Source: Anomaloglossus baeobatrachus (lineage: Eukaryota > Chordata > Amphibia > Anura > Aromobatidae). From it: DNA of 64,000 nt. The stretch's first letter is position 1. Each line of letters starts with the position of its first letter. The notes beneath the pieces were generated by a model. It worked only from the letters and a program-made list of their open reading frames with translations. It was not told the DNA's origin and did no database searches. The DNA lies in contig NC_134357.1 of NCBI RefSeq assembly GCF_048569485.1, forward strand, positions 234,580,735 to 234,644,734, written 5' to 3'. Shown here piece after piece: positions 33,346 through 47,102 of this stretch. Both the position numbers and the translations under genes were made by a program.

Positions 33346-35933
33346 GATACTTTTTTATTAAAACAGAATACATATAACAGAATAACAAATCGGCATCCAA
33401 ATTAAGTTTATCACATCTATTACCCCTTTAACTCCCCCTCCCGCCCCCACCCCCACCCCGGCAGCAACACTTCTCCCCGATACTACATCCCATTTAGTAC
33501 ACACTTAGAATACCCTCCAACTGTAGTATAGCAACCATCCCGTTGTGCAGGAGGAACAACTTGTAACACAAATAAAACAAAACACACACACAGATCAGAG
33601 GTCTCCGACGGCTATCCCGATCCCAGACCAGTTTACTGGTCCATCACTCGTCCTATTCGCATTGCAGCCAAGGAGACCATAGCTTCTCAAACATTTTAAC
33701 ATTCCCCCTTCTTTCATACACTCCCTGTTCCCGCTGAAGAATACATTTCTCCCTTTTAATGTACTCTCCCCTGGTCGGGGGGGGGGTCTTTTTTTATCCA
33801 GGACCTGGCGATTAGCTTTCTTGCCGTATACAGCAGCCTAGCAATGGCAATTTTCATAGTATTTTCCACCCCAAGCTCCTCAACATATCCCAATATGCAT
33901 AGCAATGGTTCCCTGGGAAGGACACACCCATATGTTCTTCCTATCTTGTGGATAACCTTAGTCCAAAAGGAGACCAGTCTCGGACAAGACCACATCATGT
34001 GAAAAATACCTGCGTCAGATCTGACACCTTGGACACTCCGAATTCCTTTTCAACCCCATTTTAAACATCAGTAAAGGAGACCTATATACCCGGTGAATCA
34101 CGTATAGGTGAGATAATCTGGCCGGTTCGCTCATGGAAAGTTTAGGGACATACTCTAAGATACTCTCCCACACCTCCTCCGTTATCGGCCCAACTTTCTC
34201 CTCCCATTTAGATTTAGTTTTAATTGGGTAGTCTAAAAGAAAGGTATGTAGTATATCTTTATATGTGCCAGAAATGATCCCTTTAGTGCTTCCTCCCTCC
34301 TTACACACATACTCCAGTACCAGGTCAGTCTGTATGTCCACACTTTTTTTAGCCGCTTGGGCTGCAATCGCATGTTTTAATTGACTGTAGTGGAGCCAGC
34401 CAGACACCGGTATCTGAAACTCACTCTGTAACTGTGGGAACGATTTCAGAATTCCTCCGTCCAATATTTGATGCATGTATATTACACCCTTGCGTCTCCA
34501 TTCCTCAATATTCCCCATTTTCTGAATCTCCGGGAGATTACTGTTATCCCAGATAGGTGTAAACTAAGTTAACCGGGTCACCCCTCTCACCCTTTTCAGC
34601 CTATCCCAGGTCTTGTTTATAAGTGCCATTGTAGGAGACGTTCCACCCAAGATCCCCACCACACCATCCTCTAGTCCCATTACTAATGGACTTCTACCCA
34701 CTATGTATTCCAGCACTTCTTTAATGCCCCCATCTTTCTCTCGATCAGACCAGCCCCTGAGGTGTTGACATTGCGTCGCCATATAATACAATTCCGGATT
34801 TGGGATTGCTAGACCCCCCTCATTTTTCGGCCTTTGTAAAGTCTCTAATCGCACCCTAGGCTGCTTTTTACCCCACACCAGGTCCCTAAACAGTGAGTTT
34901 ATCCCTTTAAATCTTTTCTTTGAAATACAAACAGGGGCATTGTGCAGTATGTATAGGCGTTTAGGCATTACTACCATCTTTAGTAAATTAACCCTTCCAA
35001 CAACTGACAAATGTAGCTTGTGCCAGGCATCCACTTTGGCTCTCAATTTTTTAAGAAGCGGCCATAAGCTCACCTGTATGTATTTTTCTACTGGCAGAGA
35101 TATCTGGATACCTAGATATTTAAATTTGTGCACAATCTTCAATTTGTTAGCCCCAGTATCATTTGTCCAGGTTACTTCCCCATCCACTTTAAAGAGGCTC
35201 AATTTAGACCAATTAATGGTCAGTCCCGAAACTTCTCCAAATTTCTCTATTATCTGCATGGGATGATCCAATGAGGCTGACGGATCCCCCAAGAAAAGTA
35301 ATAAATCATCAGCATAAAGAGCTATTTTCTCCTCTAAGTTTCCATACCTAAATCCATGGATCCCCTTCGATTTCCTAATGGCCGCCGCCAGAGGCTCTAT
35401 TGCAATAGCAAATAGAAGCGGCGATAGTGGGCAGCCCTGTCTCGTTCCCCGTTGCAACTCAAACGCTGAGGAGGTCATACCGTTAACTCTATCTTTAGCA
35501 GTAGGCCTATTATACAACAGCTGCACCCACTTTACAAACCGTGGGCCAAAACCCATATGTTGCAACACTTTCCACAGATACCCCCACTCAACACTATCGA
35601 ATGCTTTCTGGGCATCTAGCGAAGCGATCACCCTCCGGCCAGGGTTGTCAGGCGGCAACTGTAGATTAAGATATAATCTCCTTATATTATCAGCTGTCGA
35701 CCTATTGGCCATGAACCCTGATTGGTCCATATGTATTAGGTTAGATATAACTCTAGTCAGCCGGTTTGACAACACCTTAGCCAGAAGCTTCACGTCCGCT
35801 GTTAATAACGAGATTGGTCTATATGAGTCTGGAAGCCTCGGATTTTTATCCTCCTTAGGAATTACTACTATTATTGCTTCTCTCATAGATTCAGGCAATA
35901 CACCTTCCCCCTCCGCCATGAACACCTATCCTT
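33300..35933 (-). mobile_element. 5'-truncated L1 LINE with 15-bp target duplications
   Basis: A minus-strand non-LTR element lies between exact copies of TGAACACCTATCCTT (33300-33314 and 35919-35933). A poly-T run (poly-A of the element) follows the left copy. The body reads from mid-ORF2 through the C-terminal region to the 3' end, about 2.6 kb. The endonuclease domain and ORF1 are missing, as expected of 5' truncation in target-primed reverse transcription. The exact duplications show a fairly recent insertion. Confidence 0.9.
34564..35925 (-). pseudogene. L1 ORF2 reverse transcriptase fragment
   Basis: 453 open codons with reverse transcriptase blocks in order: YRPISLLTADVKLLAKVL, DQSGFMANRSTADNI, SLDAQKAFDSVEW, TRQGCPLSPLLFAIAIEPLA and the catalytic YADDLLLFL. 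A thumb-like region and the start of the C-terminal domain follow. The first two codons of the open frame (Met-Phe) lie in the flanking target duplication, so the apparent start is an accident of the insertion. The coding sequence goes on in shifted frames at 34518-34015 and 33998-33756 (ending with FWTKVIHKIG and RLLYTARKLIARSW), so it is broken at least twice. Best placed in the L1 clade. Confidence 0.88.
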
Positions 35934-36649
35934 ACTATGGCCTCAGGGTATCCATTTCTTTCTGCACCTTAATATTCCCTTTGATTACATATTGTTGTCT
36001 TTTATATGTATGTCTAAATTTTGGTCAATAAAATGTATTTATTTTTGATTACTATGGATTACTCCATGTTTTTCTGGATTTCGATAATGGCAAACATATG
36101 GACATGATGCTAACTGTAGTTTAGGCACGTTGAATTTTGGGTGGGAGCCACTTTTCCAGAGCCTTTGTGCTACCAGTAACCTGGAAATCCCCTATATTTT
36201 TGTTAACAGATGACAGACCTGAGTGGGGACTTGCGTTTTGTGGGCTGATTTGAATGCTATCTGGTGACAATTTGGGTACAGAACATTTTGGATCAGTTCA
36301 TATTTATCCTGTGGTCTATTCTGAGCACTTACATTAGGGTTTCCAGTTTCCATGTACACCTCCAAAATAAGTGTTTTAGCTGAAACCCCCGACAGATCCA
36401 TTCACTATAATGAGGCAGCAGAATTACTCTGGACTCTGCTTGGCCTCAGTTCAGCAGTGTCTGTCTTTTCAAAACTGAAGAAAACTGTTGATGAACGAAC
36501 TTTTTTCACGCCTAAAAAGACAAGTAAAAAGATGGACACCGTCACACCACTCCCTCTGCCTCATTACAGTGAATTTTCCAATGAGAATTTTGACTGAATC
36601 ACATTTTTAAGAGATTTACACATAATCCTCGGTGTAAGCGCTCAGTGTA
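35934..36649. other. No gene seen
   Basis: Unique-looking AT-rich DNA. An open frame at 36352-36597 has no family signature, but GRSIHY-like and STPLPLPHYSEF-like pieces hint at an old repeat. Nothing can be supported. Confidence 0.35.
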
Positions 36650-37359
36650 CAGCTCTGGCAAAAAACTTTGTGAAGGATGTATGAATCAAGCTGCATACAA
36701 GGTTATCCTGGAAAACCACTTGCTTGGCGTCCTTCTGCTCAGGCAATGATCCCTAACTTTGAGGACAGTTTTTTCCAGCAGGACAATGCGCAAAGTCACA
36801 CAACTAGGTCAATCAATGTGTGGATGAAGGACCACTACATAAAAACCCTGTGATGGGTAGCCCAATCTCCAGACCTGAACCCCATTAATAACCTCTGGAA
36901 TGTAATCAAGAGAAAGCTAGATAGTCACAAGTTATCAAACAAAGAACTGCTTACATTTTTGCCCCAGGAGTGGCACAAGGTCACCCAAAAGCAGTGTGAA
37001 AGACTGGTGGAAAGCATGCAAAGACGCATAAAAGCTGTGATTAAAAATCATGAATATTCCACAAAATATTCTGAACTCTTCCTGAGTTAAAACATTAGTA
37101 TTATTGTTGGTAAATGATTATGAACTTGTTTTCTTTGCATTATTTGAGGTCTGACAGCAATGCATTTTTGTGTTATTTTGACAAATTTCTCATTTTCAGT
37201 AAATAAATACGAAATGTATTGCTTGGAAATTCACACACATGTTGTCAGTAGTTTATAAAATAAAAGAACAATTTACATTTCACTTAAAAATATACCTATA
37301 AAGAGAAAAATCTGAAAAATTGCAATTTTGCATTGGTCTCTTAATTTTTGCCAGAGCTG
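36650..37359 (+). mobile_element. Internally deleted Tc1/mariner relic
   Basis: Ends CAGCTCTGGCAAAA and TTTTTGCCAGAGCTG with TA at 36648-36649 and 37360-37361. Only 710 bp remain. The plus strand keeps the second half of a transposase: FFQQDNAQSHTTRS (second aspartate), SPDLNPINNLW (Asn where the catalytic Glu is expected) and the C-terminal RRIKAVIKNHEYSTKY, with an in-frame stop. It is not functional. Confidence 0.82.
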
Positions 37360-37361
37360 TA

Positions 37362-37559
37362 TGGGTGTCACCATACTGCAATCTTTAGGGGGGCAGATTG
37401 AACAAATCAACAGCAGTTGAAGAATTGACTTTTTTTCATTTACTTTTTACGTGGTATAAGCGATTAGGTGGCTTTATTTCTCAGGTCAGTACGATTACAG
37501 CGATTTCAGATTTATGTCGGGGGGGGGGTTAAGTTTACACGTTACAATTTATTGTGCAA
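37362..37559. other. AT-rich spacer
   Basis: Contains part of the degenerate AT-rich family also seen at 38090-38960 (GCTTTATTTCTCAGGTCAGTACGATTACA type). Confidence 0.35.
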
Positions 37560-38070
37560 TCGCATTTGCGATCGCACCCACCCCCATCGTTTGTACGGCA
37601 CGGGCAATTTGTTGCCCGTGTCGCACAATGATGTAACCCCCCGTCACACGTACTTACCTTCCAAACGCCCTCGCTGTGGGCGGCGAACATCCACTTCCTG
37701 AAGGGGGAGTGACGTTCGGCCTCACAGCGACGTCACACACCGGCTGCCCAATAGAAACGGAGGGGCAGAGATGAGCGGGACGTAAACATCCCGCCCACCT
37801 CCTTCCTTCCGCATTGCCGGCGGCCGCAGATAAGCTGTGTTCATCGTTTCCGGGTGTCACACGGAGCGATGTGTGCTGCCTCGGGAACAATGAACAACAG
37901 AACGTTCGATTTTTAGAAAATGAGCGACGTATCAGCGATGAACGAGAAGGTGAGTATTTCTGCTCGTTCATAGCTGTCACACGCTATGATATCACTAACG
38001 ATGCCGGATGTGCGTCACTTATGACGTGACCCCGCCGACATCTCGTTAGATATATCGTAACGTGTTTAGC
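37560..38070. mobile_element. Worn Harbinger-type MITE, subfamily of 31885-32392
   Basis: GGGCAATTTGTTGCCCGTG, GGCGGGACGTAAACATCCCGCC, GATGCCGGATGTGCGTCAC and ATCTCGTTAGATATATCG align with the better copy at 31885-32392. The left end is eroded, so the boundaries are approximate. Confidence 0.55.
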
Positions 38071-38089
38071 AAACGAAAGCTTTTTTTTT

Positions 38090-38960
38090 TTTTTTAACAA
38101 AATGAGGTTTTTTGCATCACTGAATTATGAAGGCTATAGTTTTTTCTATTTTTTCTGCCGACATTCATGTGAGCAATTGTTTTTTGCTGGATTAGTTGGA
38201 ATTTTTATTGGTACTATTTAGGACCACATAATATTTTTTGATCACTTTCTATTATGCTTTTTGTGAGGTAGAATAAAAAAAGAAACGAAAATTCAGGAAT
38301 TAATTTTTTTACGTTTTTATCGTGTCATAAAAGTGATAGGACAGCTTTATTCTTCGGGTCAGTACAATTACATCGATACCTCATTTATATAGTTGTTTTT
38401 ATGCTTTGCCGCTTTTACACTATAAAAACTTTTTTTATAGAAAAAAAAAAGTAATTTTGGCATTGCTATAGTTTTTCTATTTCTTTGCTCATGGAGCTCT
38501 GTTGCGGCTTGTTTTTTGCGGGACAAGATGATGTTTTTTGCGGTACCGTTTTTATTTATATATCACTGTTTGATCACTTTTTATACCACTTATTTGTCAG
38601 CTGTATGATGAAAACACAGCTTTTGTAAAATGTATTTATTTTTTTACGGTGTTCACTGGACAGGTTACCTAGTGTGACAGTTTTATAGATTGCGTTGCTA
38701 CGGAGACATCAAATACGTGTACTTATTTTTTTTTTTCCATAAACATACATATTTTATTGGATTTTTTTTTTCGTGATTTTTTTTATATATAGATTTATAT
38801 TTTTTTACAAAATGTTTTGTTTTACTTTTTCACTTAGTCCTTATATGGGACATTACTTTTTATTCCCCTGATCACTGATGTAATGTATTGTAATGCTTGA
38901 TCATTGGAATACATTATACTATCAGTTTTAAACTGATAGAACCATCAGGAATGATCTTGG
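38090..38960 (+). repeat. Degenerate AT-rich interspersed repeat
   Basis: Loosely repeated blocks of the type TTTGCATCGCTATAGTTTTTCTATTT, GGCTTGTTTTTTGCGGGACAAG and GATCACTTTTTAT, shared with 40090-40640 and, inverted, 29400-30220. Rich in T runs; no coding frame. Confidence 0.45.
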
Positions 38961-39076
38961 CATCACCATGGCAAGACCTGGCCCTCATGGTTACATCGCA
39001 GGGGGCACCAATCGGAGTGGCGAGGGAGCACAATTCCGCCTCCAAAGGGGGTTAAACAGGGTTAAACCTTACCTTA

Positions 39077-39700
39077 GGCCTCTGTCACACGCCCGCGAAA
39101 ATCACGCATGTTTTTCACGGACGTGTCAGAGGTGCGTTTCCCCTCCGTGAGCCGTGTTTATGACACTACGTGTGTTCTCCGTGTGTTATCCGTGATATCA
39201 CACGGAGAACGAGAACTTTCAACTCACCTGTCCCTGGCGTCGCTGTCCGTGGTGCTGATCTTCGGTCTCCCTGCCGACTCCCCGCTGCTGCTGCTTCCAG
39301 CCGCAGTGAAGTGAATATTAAATGAGCATAATGAGCGGCGGTCGGCAGCAAGTGACAGCAGCGTCAGAGATAGGTGGGCTGGAGAAGGGGAGTAAAGATT
39401 TGTTATTTTTTTCTCTGACACGTGAGTTTTCTCCAGCAGGTGTCACATGGGACCGCATCCACACTACATCCGTGTGGTACGGGTGCGGGCCGTGTAACAC
39501 CCGTGATGCGGAGAAAAACGGACATGTCAGCGTGTGGAACACATGGACACACGTAAGTACGGAACAGACACACGTTCCGTTCCAAAATACTTACATGTGT
39601 CCAAACCATTAGGAATACATAGGTCCACGTGTATACGTGATTCTGGTACGTGAGAAAACTGTCAAACACCCACCGGAGGCACGAACGTGTGACAGAGGCC
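39077..39700. mobile_element. Harbinger-type MITE (624 bp)
   Basis: Ends GGCCTCTGTCACACGCCCG and CGAACGTGTGACAGAGGCC, with TTA at 39074-39076. Many ACACGGA/TCCGTGT palindromic motifs. The body has general likeness to 8933-9503. Confidence 0.72.
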
Positions 39701-40745
39701 ACAGGCGGTTAAACAGCCAGGGATGGTGGAGGGACAGTACCTGGCTGTGGGAGCCGGCGCTCGGCTGTCAGATAACCAGAGTCCCCAAGGGCAGTTACGG
39801 GGCCATAGCGCCTGTGTCCCCGCAATTGCCAGGATGCAACCAGTACGTCCAAGGTCGGAAGCACCCAACAGTCAGGGCAAAGCAGTTAAGAATACAGACA
39901 CCGCTAGATCAGAGTTCAAAATGACTCCATCTGACTCATAGTCAATGTTTTGTCTGGGTATTGTGTGAATTATCTGTTTCAAGGATTTACACAAATAAAA
40001 AACGGTGTAAGCACTCAGCGTAGAGTGCAGAATAAATGTGAGCCTTACTTCGTTCTTTGGAAGGCAGAATAAACAAATCAATAGCAGTTCAAGAATTTGT
40101 TTTATTTATATTTTACGCCATTCACTGTGCAGTGTAAGTGATTTCATGGATTTATTTGTAAGGTCAGTATGATATTAGTAATACCAAATTGATATAGTTT
40201 TTTATGTTTGGTTACTATTACAAAATAAAATGTTTTTGTATCGCAATATTTTGGGAGCTATAATTTTTCTATTTCTGCCTACAGAGATGTGAGGGCTTGT
40301 TTTTTACAGGATGTTTTTATGTGTACAATTTTAAGGCATATATTGCTTGATCGCTTTCTACTCCAATTTTTGGGAGTCAGAATGAAGGAAAACCAGCAAT
40401 TCAAGAATTTATTTTTTTTTTTATGCCATTCACCGTGTGGTAAGTAATAAGACATCTTTATTCTTCATGTCCGTACAATTACAGTGATACCACATTTCTA
40501 TCTTATGTTTTGCCACTCTTACATAATAAAAATATTTTTTTATATTAGAAATAATTTTGCATCGCTACATTTTGAGAGCTTATAGCTTTTTTATTTTTCC
40601 AGTGATGGAGCTGTCATTTTCTGAAACCCAATTGCAAAGATGATTTTAAGCCCCAGTTGCATGCATTTAAGAAAAAAAATGGCCACTTTAAAACTGCATA
40701 AAATGATGAGAAACTTTGTATGGCAAAATGGTAACTGTAGATTAA
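39701..40745. repeat. Degenerate repeats; no gene seen
   Basis: 40090-40640 is another worn copy of the AT-rich family (GAGGGCTTGTTTTTTACAGG, CATCGCTACATTTTGAGAGC). 39701-40090 has no recognisable content. Confidence 0.4.
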
Positions 40746-40907
40746 AGGCCCCGTCACACACAGAGATAAATCTTTGGCAGATCTGTGGTTGCAGTGAAAT
40801 CATGGACATATTGTTCCATTTGTACGCAGCCACAAACCTGGCACTGATTGTCCATAATTTCACTGCAACAGATCTGCCGCAGATTTATCTCTGTATGTGA
40901 CAGGGCC
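40746..40907. mobile_element. Small palindromic MITE, TTAA-flanked
   Basis: Ends AGGCCCCGTCACACACAGAGA and TCTCTGTATGTGACAGGGCC, between TTAA at 40742-40745 and 40908-40911. The two halves are near-complete inverted copies (AGATAAATCTTTGGCAGATC against GATCTGCCGCAGATTTATCT). Confidence 0.65.
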
Positions 40908-40911
40908 TTAA

Positions 40912-41388
40912 GTCATGCCCAAATGCCTAAAACCAAGAATGCTGGTGGTGCGGCTGCCTAACTTACAGGCCAATCATGTAGCAAATATTGGGAATTACAA
41001 ATTGGCCCTATTTCACTATAGGAACTCAAAGCTATGGGTAGAAAAATAATATGAACTATCCAAAATATATTACCAAGGGTTTTTTGACTGCCTCTAAGCA
41101 TCAGCTTGGGAAGGTGTATTTATCCCCCACTCTCTATAATTTAGTTAGCTCCAGGAAGACATTCACCAGGTGCTTCCCATGGCTAATATCCCAGGACCTT
41201 TTGACATTTTACTCCTTTATTTGGCAATCAACAGTTCCCTAACACATGGCCTGATTCTGAACCCTTACTACTTACCTTTTTTTAGGGCTTTACACCCCGC
41301 ATTTCAGATTTAGCTAAACAGGCTTTTTACCTATGGAGGCTATTTAAGGCCCCTAGTCATTCGCAAATAAATTTCAACTCTGTAGTTA
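40912..41388. other. No gene seen
   Basis: Ordinary AT-rich DNA between two transposons; it includes the TA target of the Tc1 element at 41387-41388. Confidence 0.4.
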
Positions 41389-42979
41389 CAGTGCCTACAA
41401 GTAGTATTCAACCCCCTGCAGATTTAGCAGGTTTGATAAGATGCAAATAAGTTAGAGCCTGCAAACTTCAAACAAGAGCAGGATTTATTAACAGATGCAT
41501 AAATCTTACAAACCAACAAGTTATGTTGCTCAGTTAAATTTTAATAAATTTTCAACATAAAAGTGTGGGTCAATTATTATTCAACCCCTAGGTTTAATAT
41601 TTTGTTGAATAACCCTTGTTTGCAATTACAGCTAATAATCGTCTTTTATAAGACCTGATCAGGCCGGCACAGGTCTCTGTAGTTATCTTGGCCCACTCCT
41701 CCATGCAGATCTTCTCCAAGTTATCTAGGTTCTTTGGGTGTCTCATGTGGACTTTAATCTTGAGCTCCTTCCACAAGTTTTCAATTGGGTTAAGGTCAGG
41801 AGACTGACTAGGCCACTGCAACACCTTGATTTTTTCCCTCTTGAACCAGGCCTTGGTTTTCTTGGCTGTGTGCTTTGGGTCGTTGTCTTGTTGGAAGATG
41901 AAATGACGACCCATCTTAAGATCCTTGATGGAGGAGCGGAGGTTCTTGGCCAAATTCTTCAGGTAGGCCGTGCTATCCATCTTCCCATGGATGCGGACCA
42001 GATGGCCAGGCCCCTTGGCTGAGAAACAGCCCCACAGCATGATGCTGCCACCACCATGCTTGACTGTAGGGATGGTATTCTTGGGGTCGTATGCAGTGCC
42101 ATCCAGTCTCCAAACGTCACGTGTGTGGTTGGCACCAAAGATCTCGATCTTGGTCTCATCAGACCAGAGAACCTTGAACCAGTCTGTCTCAGAGTCCTCC
42201 AAGTGATCATGAGCAAACTGTAGACGAGCCTTGACATGACGCTTTGAAAGTAAAGGTACCTTACGGGCTCGTCTGGAACGGAGACCATTGCGGTGGAGTA
42301 CGTTACTTATGGTATTGACTGAAACCAATGTCCCCACTGCCATGAGATCTTCCCGGAGCTCCTTCCTTGTTGTCCTTGGGTTAGCCTTAACTCTTCGGAC
42401 AAGCCTGGCCTTGGCACGGGAGGAAACTTTCAAAGGCTGTCCAGGCCGTGGAAGGCTAACAGTAGTTCCATAAGCCTTCCACTTCCGGATGATGCTCCCA
42501 ACAGTGGAGACAGTTAGGCCCAACTCCTTGGAAAGGGTTTTGTACCCCTTGCCAGCCTTGTGACCCTCCACGATCTTGTCTCTGATAGCCTTGGAATGCT
42601 CCTTTGTCTTTCCCATGTTGACCAAGTATGAGTGCTGTTGACAAGTTTGGGGAGGGTCTTAATTAGTCAGAAAAGGCTGGAAAAAGATAATTAATCCAAA
42701 CATGTGAAGCTCATTGTTCTTTGTGCCTGAAATACTTCTTAATACTTTAGGGGAACCAAACAGAATTCTGGTGGTTTGAGGGGTTGAATAATAAATGACC
42801 CTCTGAATAAACTTTTCACAATTTAAAAAAAAAAAGAAAAAGAAATAACATTCTTTTTTGCTGCAGTGCATTTCACACTTCCAGGCTGATCTACAGTCCA
42901 AATGTCACAATGCCAAGTTAATTCCGAATGTGTAAACCTGCTAAATCTGCAGGGGGTTGAATACTACTTGTAGGCACTG
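41389..42979 (-). mobile_element. Tc1 element, intact-looking, 1591 bp
   Basis: Terminal repeats start CAGTGCCTACAAGTAGTATT and match their partner over about 46 bp without a visible mismatch, with TA at 41387-41388 and 42980-42981. A second, inner repeat pair (ATTATTATTCAACCCCT near 41575 and AGGGGTTGAATAATAAATGA near 42779) makes it an IR/DR-type element like Sleeping Beauty. The single minus-strand transposase frame is uninterrupted. Length, ends and frame are all as expected for a complete, recently moved copy. Confidence 0.93.
41594..42625 (-). CDS. Tc1 transposase, 343 codons, DD34E
   Basis: This enzyme cuts out the transposon and rejoins it at TA sites, acting in the nucleus as a dimer or tetramer on the terminal repeats. 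N-terminal paired-like helix-turn-helix domain (KTLSKELGLTVSTVGSIIRK, about residues 30-50), a basic GRPR-like linker (LPRPGQPLK) and a second HTH region come first. The catalytic domain carries D in LWSDETKIEIFG (about 152), D in FQQDNDPKHTAK (about 244) and E in PDLNPIENLWKEL, with 34 residues between the last two: canonical DD34E. A Gly-rich block (KHGGGSIMLWGCF) is present. The first Met is at 42625, but MGKTKEHSK three codons later is the usual family start. Full family length is about 340, so nothing appears missing. Not tested for activity. Confidence 0.95.
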   Translation of the reverse strand: MVNMGKTKEHSKAIRDKIVEGHKAGKGYKTLSKELGLTVSTVGSIIRKWKAYGTTVSLPRPGQPLKVSSRAKARLVRRVKANPRTTRKELREDLMAVGTLVSVNTISNVLHRNGLRSRRARKVPLLSKRHVKARLQFAHDHLEDSETDWFKVLWSDETKIEIFGANHTRDVWRLDGTAYDPKNTIPTVKHGGGSIMLWGCFSAKGPGHLVRIHGKMDSTAYLKNLAKNLRSSIKDLKMGRHFIFQQDNDPKHTAKKTKAWFKREKIKVLQWPSQSPDLNPIENLWKELKIKVHMRHPKNLDNLEKICMEEWAKITTETCAGLIRSYKRRLLAVIANKGYSTKY

Positions 42980-42981
42980 TA

Positions 42982-43183
42982 TATCAGCTCCTTGGCTCCT
43001 GGGATACCTCATCCACTTACCTCTTTGAACAGTCATGCCTTTCTCAGGGAGCATGAATCCATGCTATATTTCTTATATAAAAAAGGGTTATGACATCCCA
43101 TCCAATCCTAAATATGGTTTAAAATGCTTTATTCTTAGCCAGAAGCTAACTGTGTCATGCAAACTCCAGGAGCTGAACTTTAA
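42982..43183. other. Spacer
   Basis: No feature seen. Confidence 0.4.
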
Positions 43184-43638
43184 GGCCGGGGCCACACGGG
43201 GCACTAGTGCGATGCTCGCATGACACTCGGCTCACGCCGGCAGCACAGCGGGAGTCGAGTGTCATGCTAGTGTCCCTGCGACTGAGGTCCGACTGTGCGA
43301 GCGGACCTCAGCTGCGGGGGGCGGGACGGCTCTGCGGAGGAGAGGGAGGGATTTATCTCCCTCTCTCCTCCGTAGCCGGCTATTGTGATTCTCGCTCTGC
43401 ACTCGCGGTGTACCGTGAGTGCAGTGTGATTTTTCTCTCGCCCATACACTTGAATGGGTGCAAGAGAAAGAGTCTCGCATTACAGGCGCAGCATGCTGCG
43501 TTTGTTTCCTCGGTCCGATTAGGGCTGAGAAAATAATCGCTCATGGGTGCTGAAACACAGGCTAATATTGGTCCGAGTGGAATGCGATGTTTTATCGCAC
43601 TCCACCCGCACCATTTTTCTCGCCGTGTGGCTTAGGCC
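43184..43638. mobile_element. Harbinger-type MITE, same subfamily as 4790-5270
   Basis: Ends GGCCGGGGCCACACGG and CCGTGTGGCTTAGGCC, flanked by TAA/TTA on the left and TTA at 43639-43641. The body aligns with 4790-5270 almost end to end (ACTAGTGCGATGCTCGCATG, CTCTCTCCTCCGTAGCC, GGTCCGAGTGGAATGCGATG). Confidence 0.76.
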
Positions 43639-43641
43639 TTA

Positions 43642-44336
43642 GATATTGCCCTGGTGGTATTGAACTCCTGTCATACTTCATAGAATAGAATCATCTGTTT
43701 CAGGCATATGTTTAAGTTGCTCTGGTAATACTGAGTAAATGCAACATATCTGGTGGAGCTGTCAAGAAGTTAGGACGCTGTAGTTATATATTTTCTCTTT
43801 GCAATCAGCTGTACAACACCTGGATTGAACTGTCCTCAAAAAAAAGGTCTACTATCTATTTTTCAAAGACCGGTTTCTAAACCGAAGAAAGACCTTCTAT
43901 CACAATTCATTCTAGCTGCTCAACAAATTATCCCCAGACTCTTGAGGCCGACCTCCTAACCAAAGAGAATAGGCTGGGTGGAGATGGTGAAGTGGCTTTA
44001 ACAATCAGAGGAACTCAGGGCTTTTGGTGGCAGGCCAGATCCTGTGGTTTGAAACATGGCACCCCTGGATGCAATTTAAGGAAAATCAAATTCTTCAAAC
44101 TTTGCTAAAGCAAAGTAAACTTACTAACTTTTAGACATACATACAAGGTACAGACGTCAGTTGTATTCTTATTTTACTTTTTTTCTACTTTTTTCTTTCT
44201 TCTCTCTGTACTTGATATGAATAGTTCATTACTTAATATTTCTTATGCCATAAATGTGGTCAAAATGTTATTATATTCTTAATACAACTTTAGACCTACC
44301 ATTTCCTGAATCTGTATTAGGATGAGAGGCCTTCTC
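43642..44336. other. No gene seen
   Basis: AT-rich DNA beyond the truncated end of copy A. It does not match the 3' flank of copy B. Confidence 0.45.
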
Positions 44337-46574
<2,238 letters not shown>

Positions 46575-46686
46575 CCGGACTCCCATCTGTAGGACTCTCC
46601 TCATTTGTAGACATGTAGTCGTCATCTCTCGTATACGCTTCATTTTCATCTACAACTTCCACTTTAATATTGTGCAGGTCTTCACC
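46575..46686 (-). CDS. Zinc finger gene copy A, acidic linker exon
   Basis: 112 bp, acceptor TTGGTATTCAG, donor GTGAGT. Encodes GEDLHNIKVEVVDENEAYTR then DDDYMSTNEESPTDGSPG. Its opening GEDL fits the family consensus better than the DENL of copy B, so A keeps the older state here. One codon longer than B. Leaves in phase 1 into the truncated finger exon. Confidence 0.8.
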
Positions 46687-46833
46687 CTGAATACCAATAG
46701 GTAACTGTCACAATTGATACCTTTTTCGAAAAACAATATTAGGACAGAAAGAAGATCTGCACAGATATTTGAAGGTCATGCTGTTAATATTTGCTTTAAT
46801 ATTCCATAATAATTTCGCCTCAGCACTACTAAC

Positions 46834-46931
46834 CTGATGCTCCTGAGAGTCATCCTTATGTTTCTCCTTTAAACTCTTGGAACCTACAGGGCTGGAACAT
46901 CTCTCTAGTGTATTTCTGGTCTTGGGACAAT
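46834..46931 (-). CDS. Zinc finger gene copy A, 98-bp linker exon
   Basis: Same length, acceptor (TTTCCTATAG) and donor (GTTAGT) as in B. Encodes DCPKTRNTLERCSSPVGSKS then LKEKHKDDSQEHQ. Differences from B are mostly single substitutions and the frame is open. Confidence 0.78.
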
Positions 46932-47026
46932 CTATAGGAAACGCACACAGGTAGACACACAGTATGAGCACATTTATGGTCTGTAGGGTGCCTAGGTGAC
47001 CCTTGTAAATGCTCATCTCCTCTTAC

Positions 47027-47102
47027 CCTGTGATTTCACAGACTGCAGAGTCTCAGTCATGGTGTCCTTGTCTTGAGTCTTGTCTTCTAAATAATTCCAT
47101 TT
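47027..47102 (-). CDS. Zinc finger gene copy A, KRAB-like tail exon (KWNYLE)
   Basis: 76 bp, acceptor TTGTTTTCTTAG, donor GTAAGA. Encodes KWNYLEDKTQDKDTMTETLQ then SVKSQ. The first residue is Lys where B has Glu. The conserved EW pair of the KRAB-like box is therefore changed in A. Confidence 0.77.

Noticed and set aside
34940-36031. Plus-strand frames of 108 and 217 codons
   Set aside because: Antisense to the L1 reverse transcriptase; no family signature of their own.
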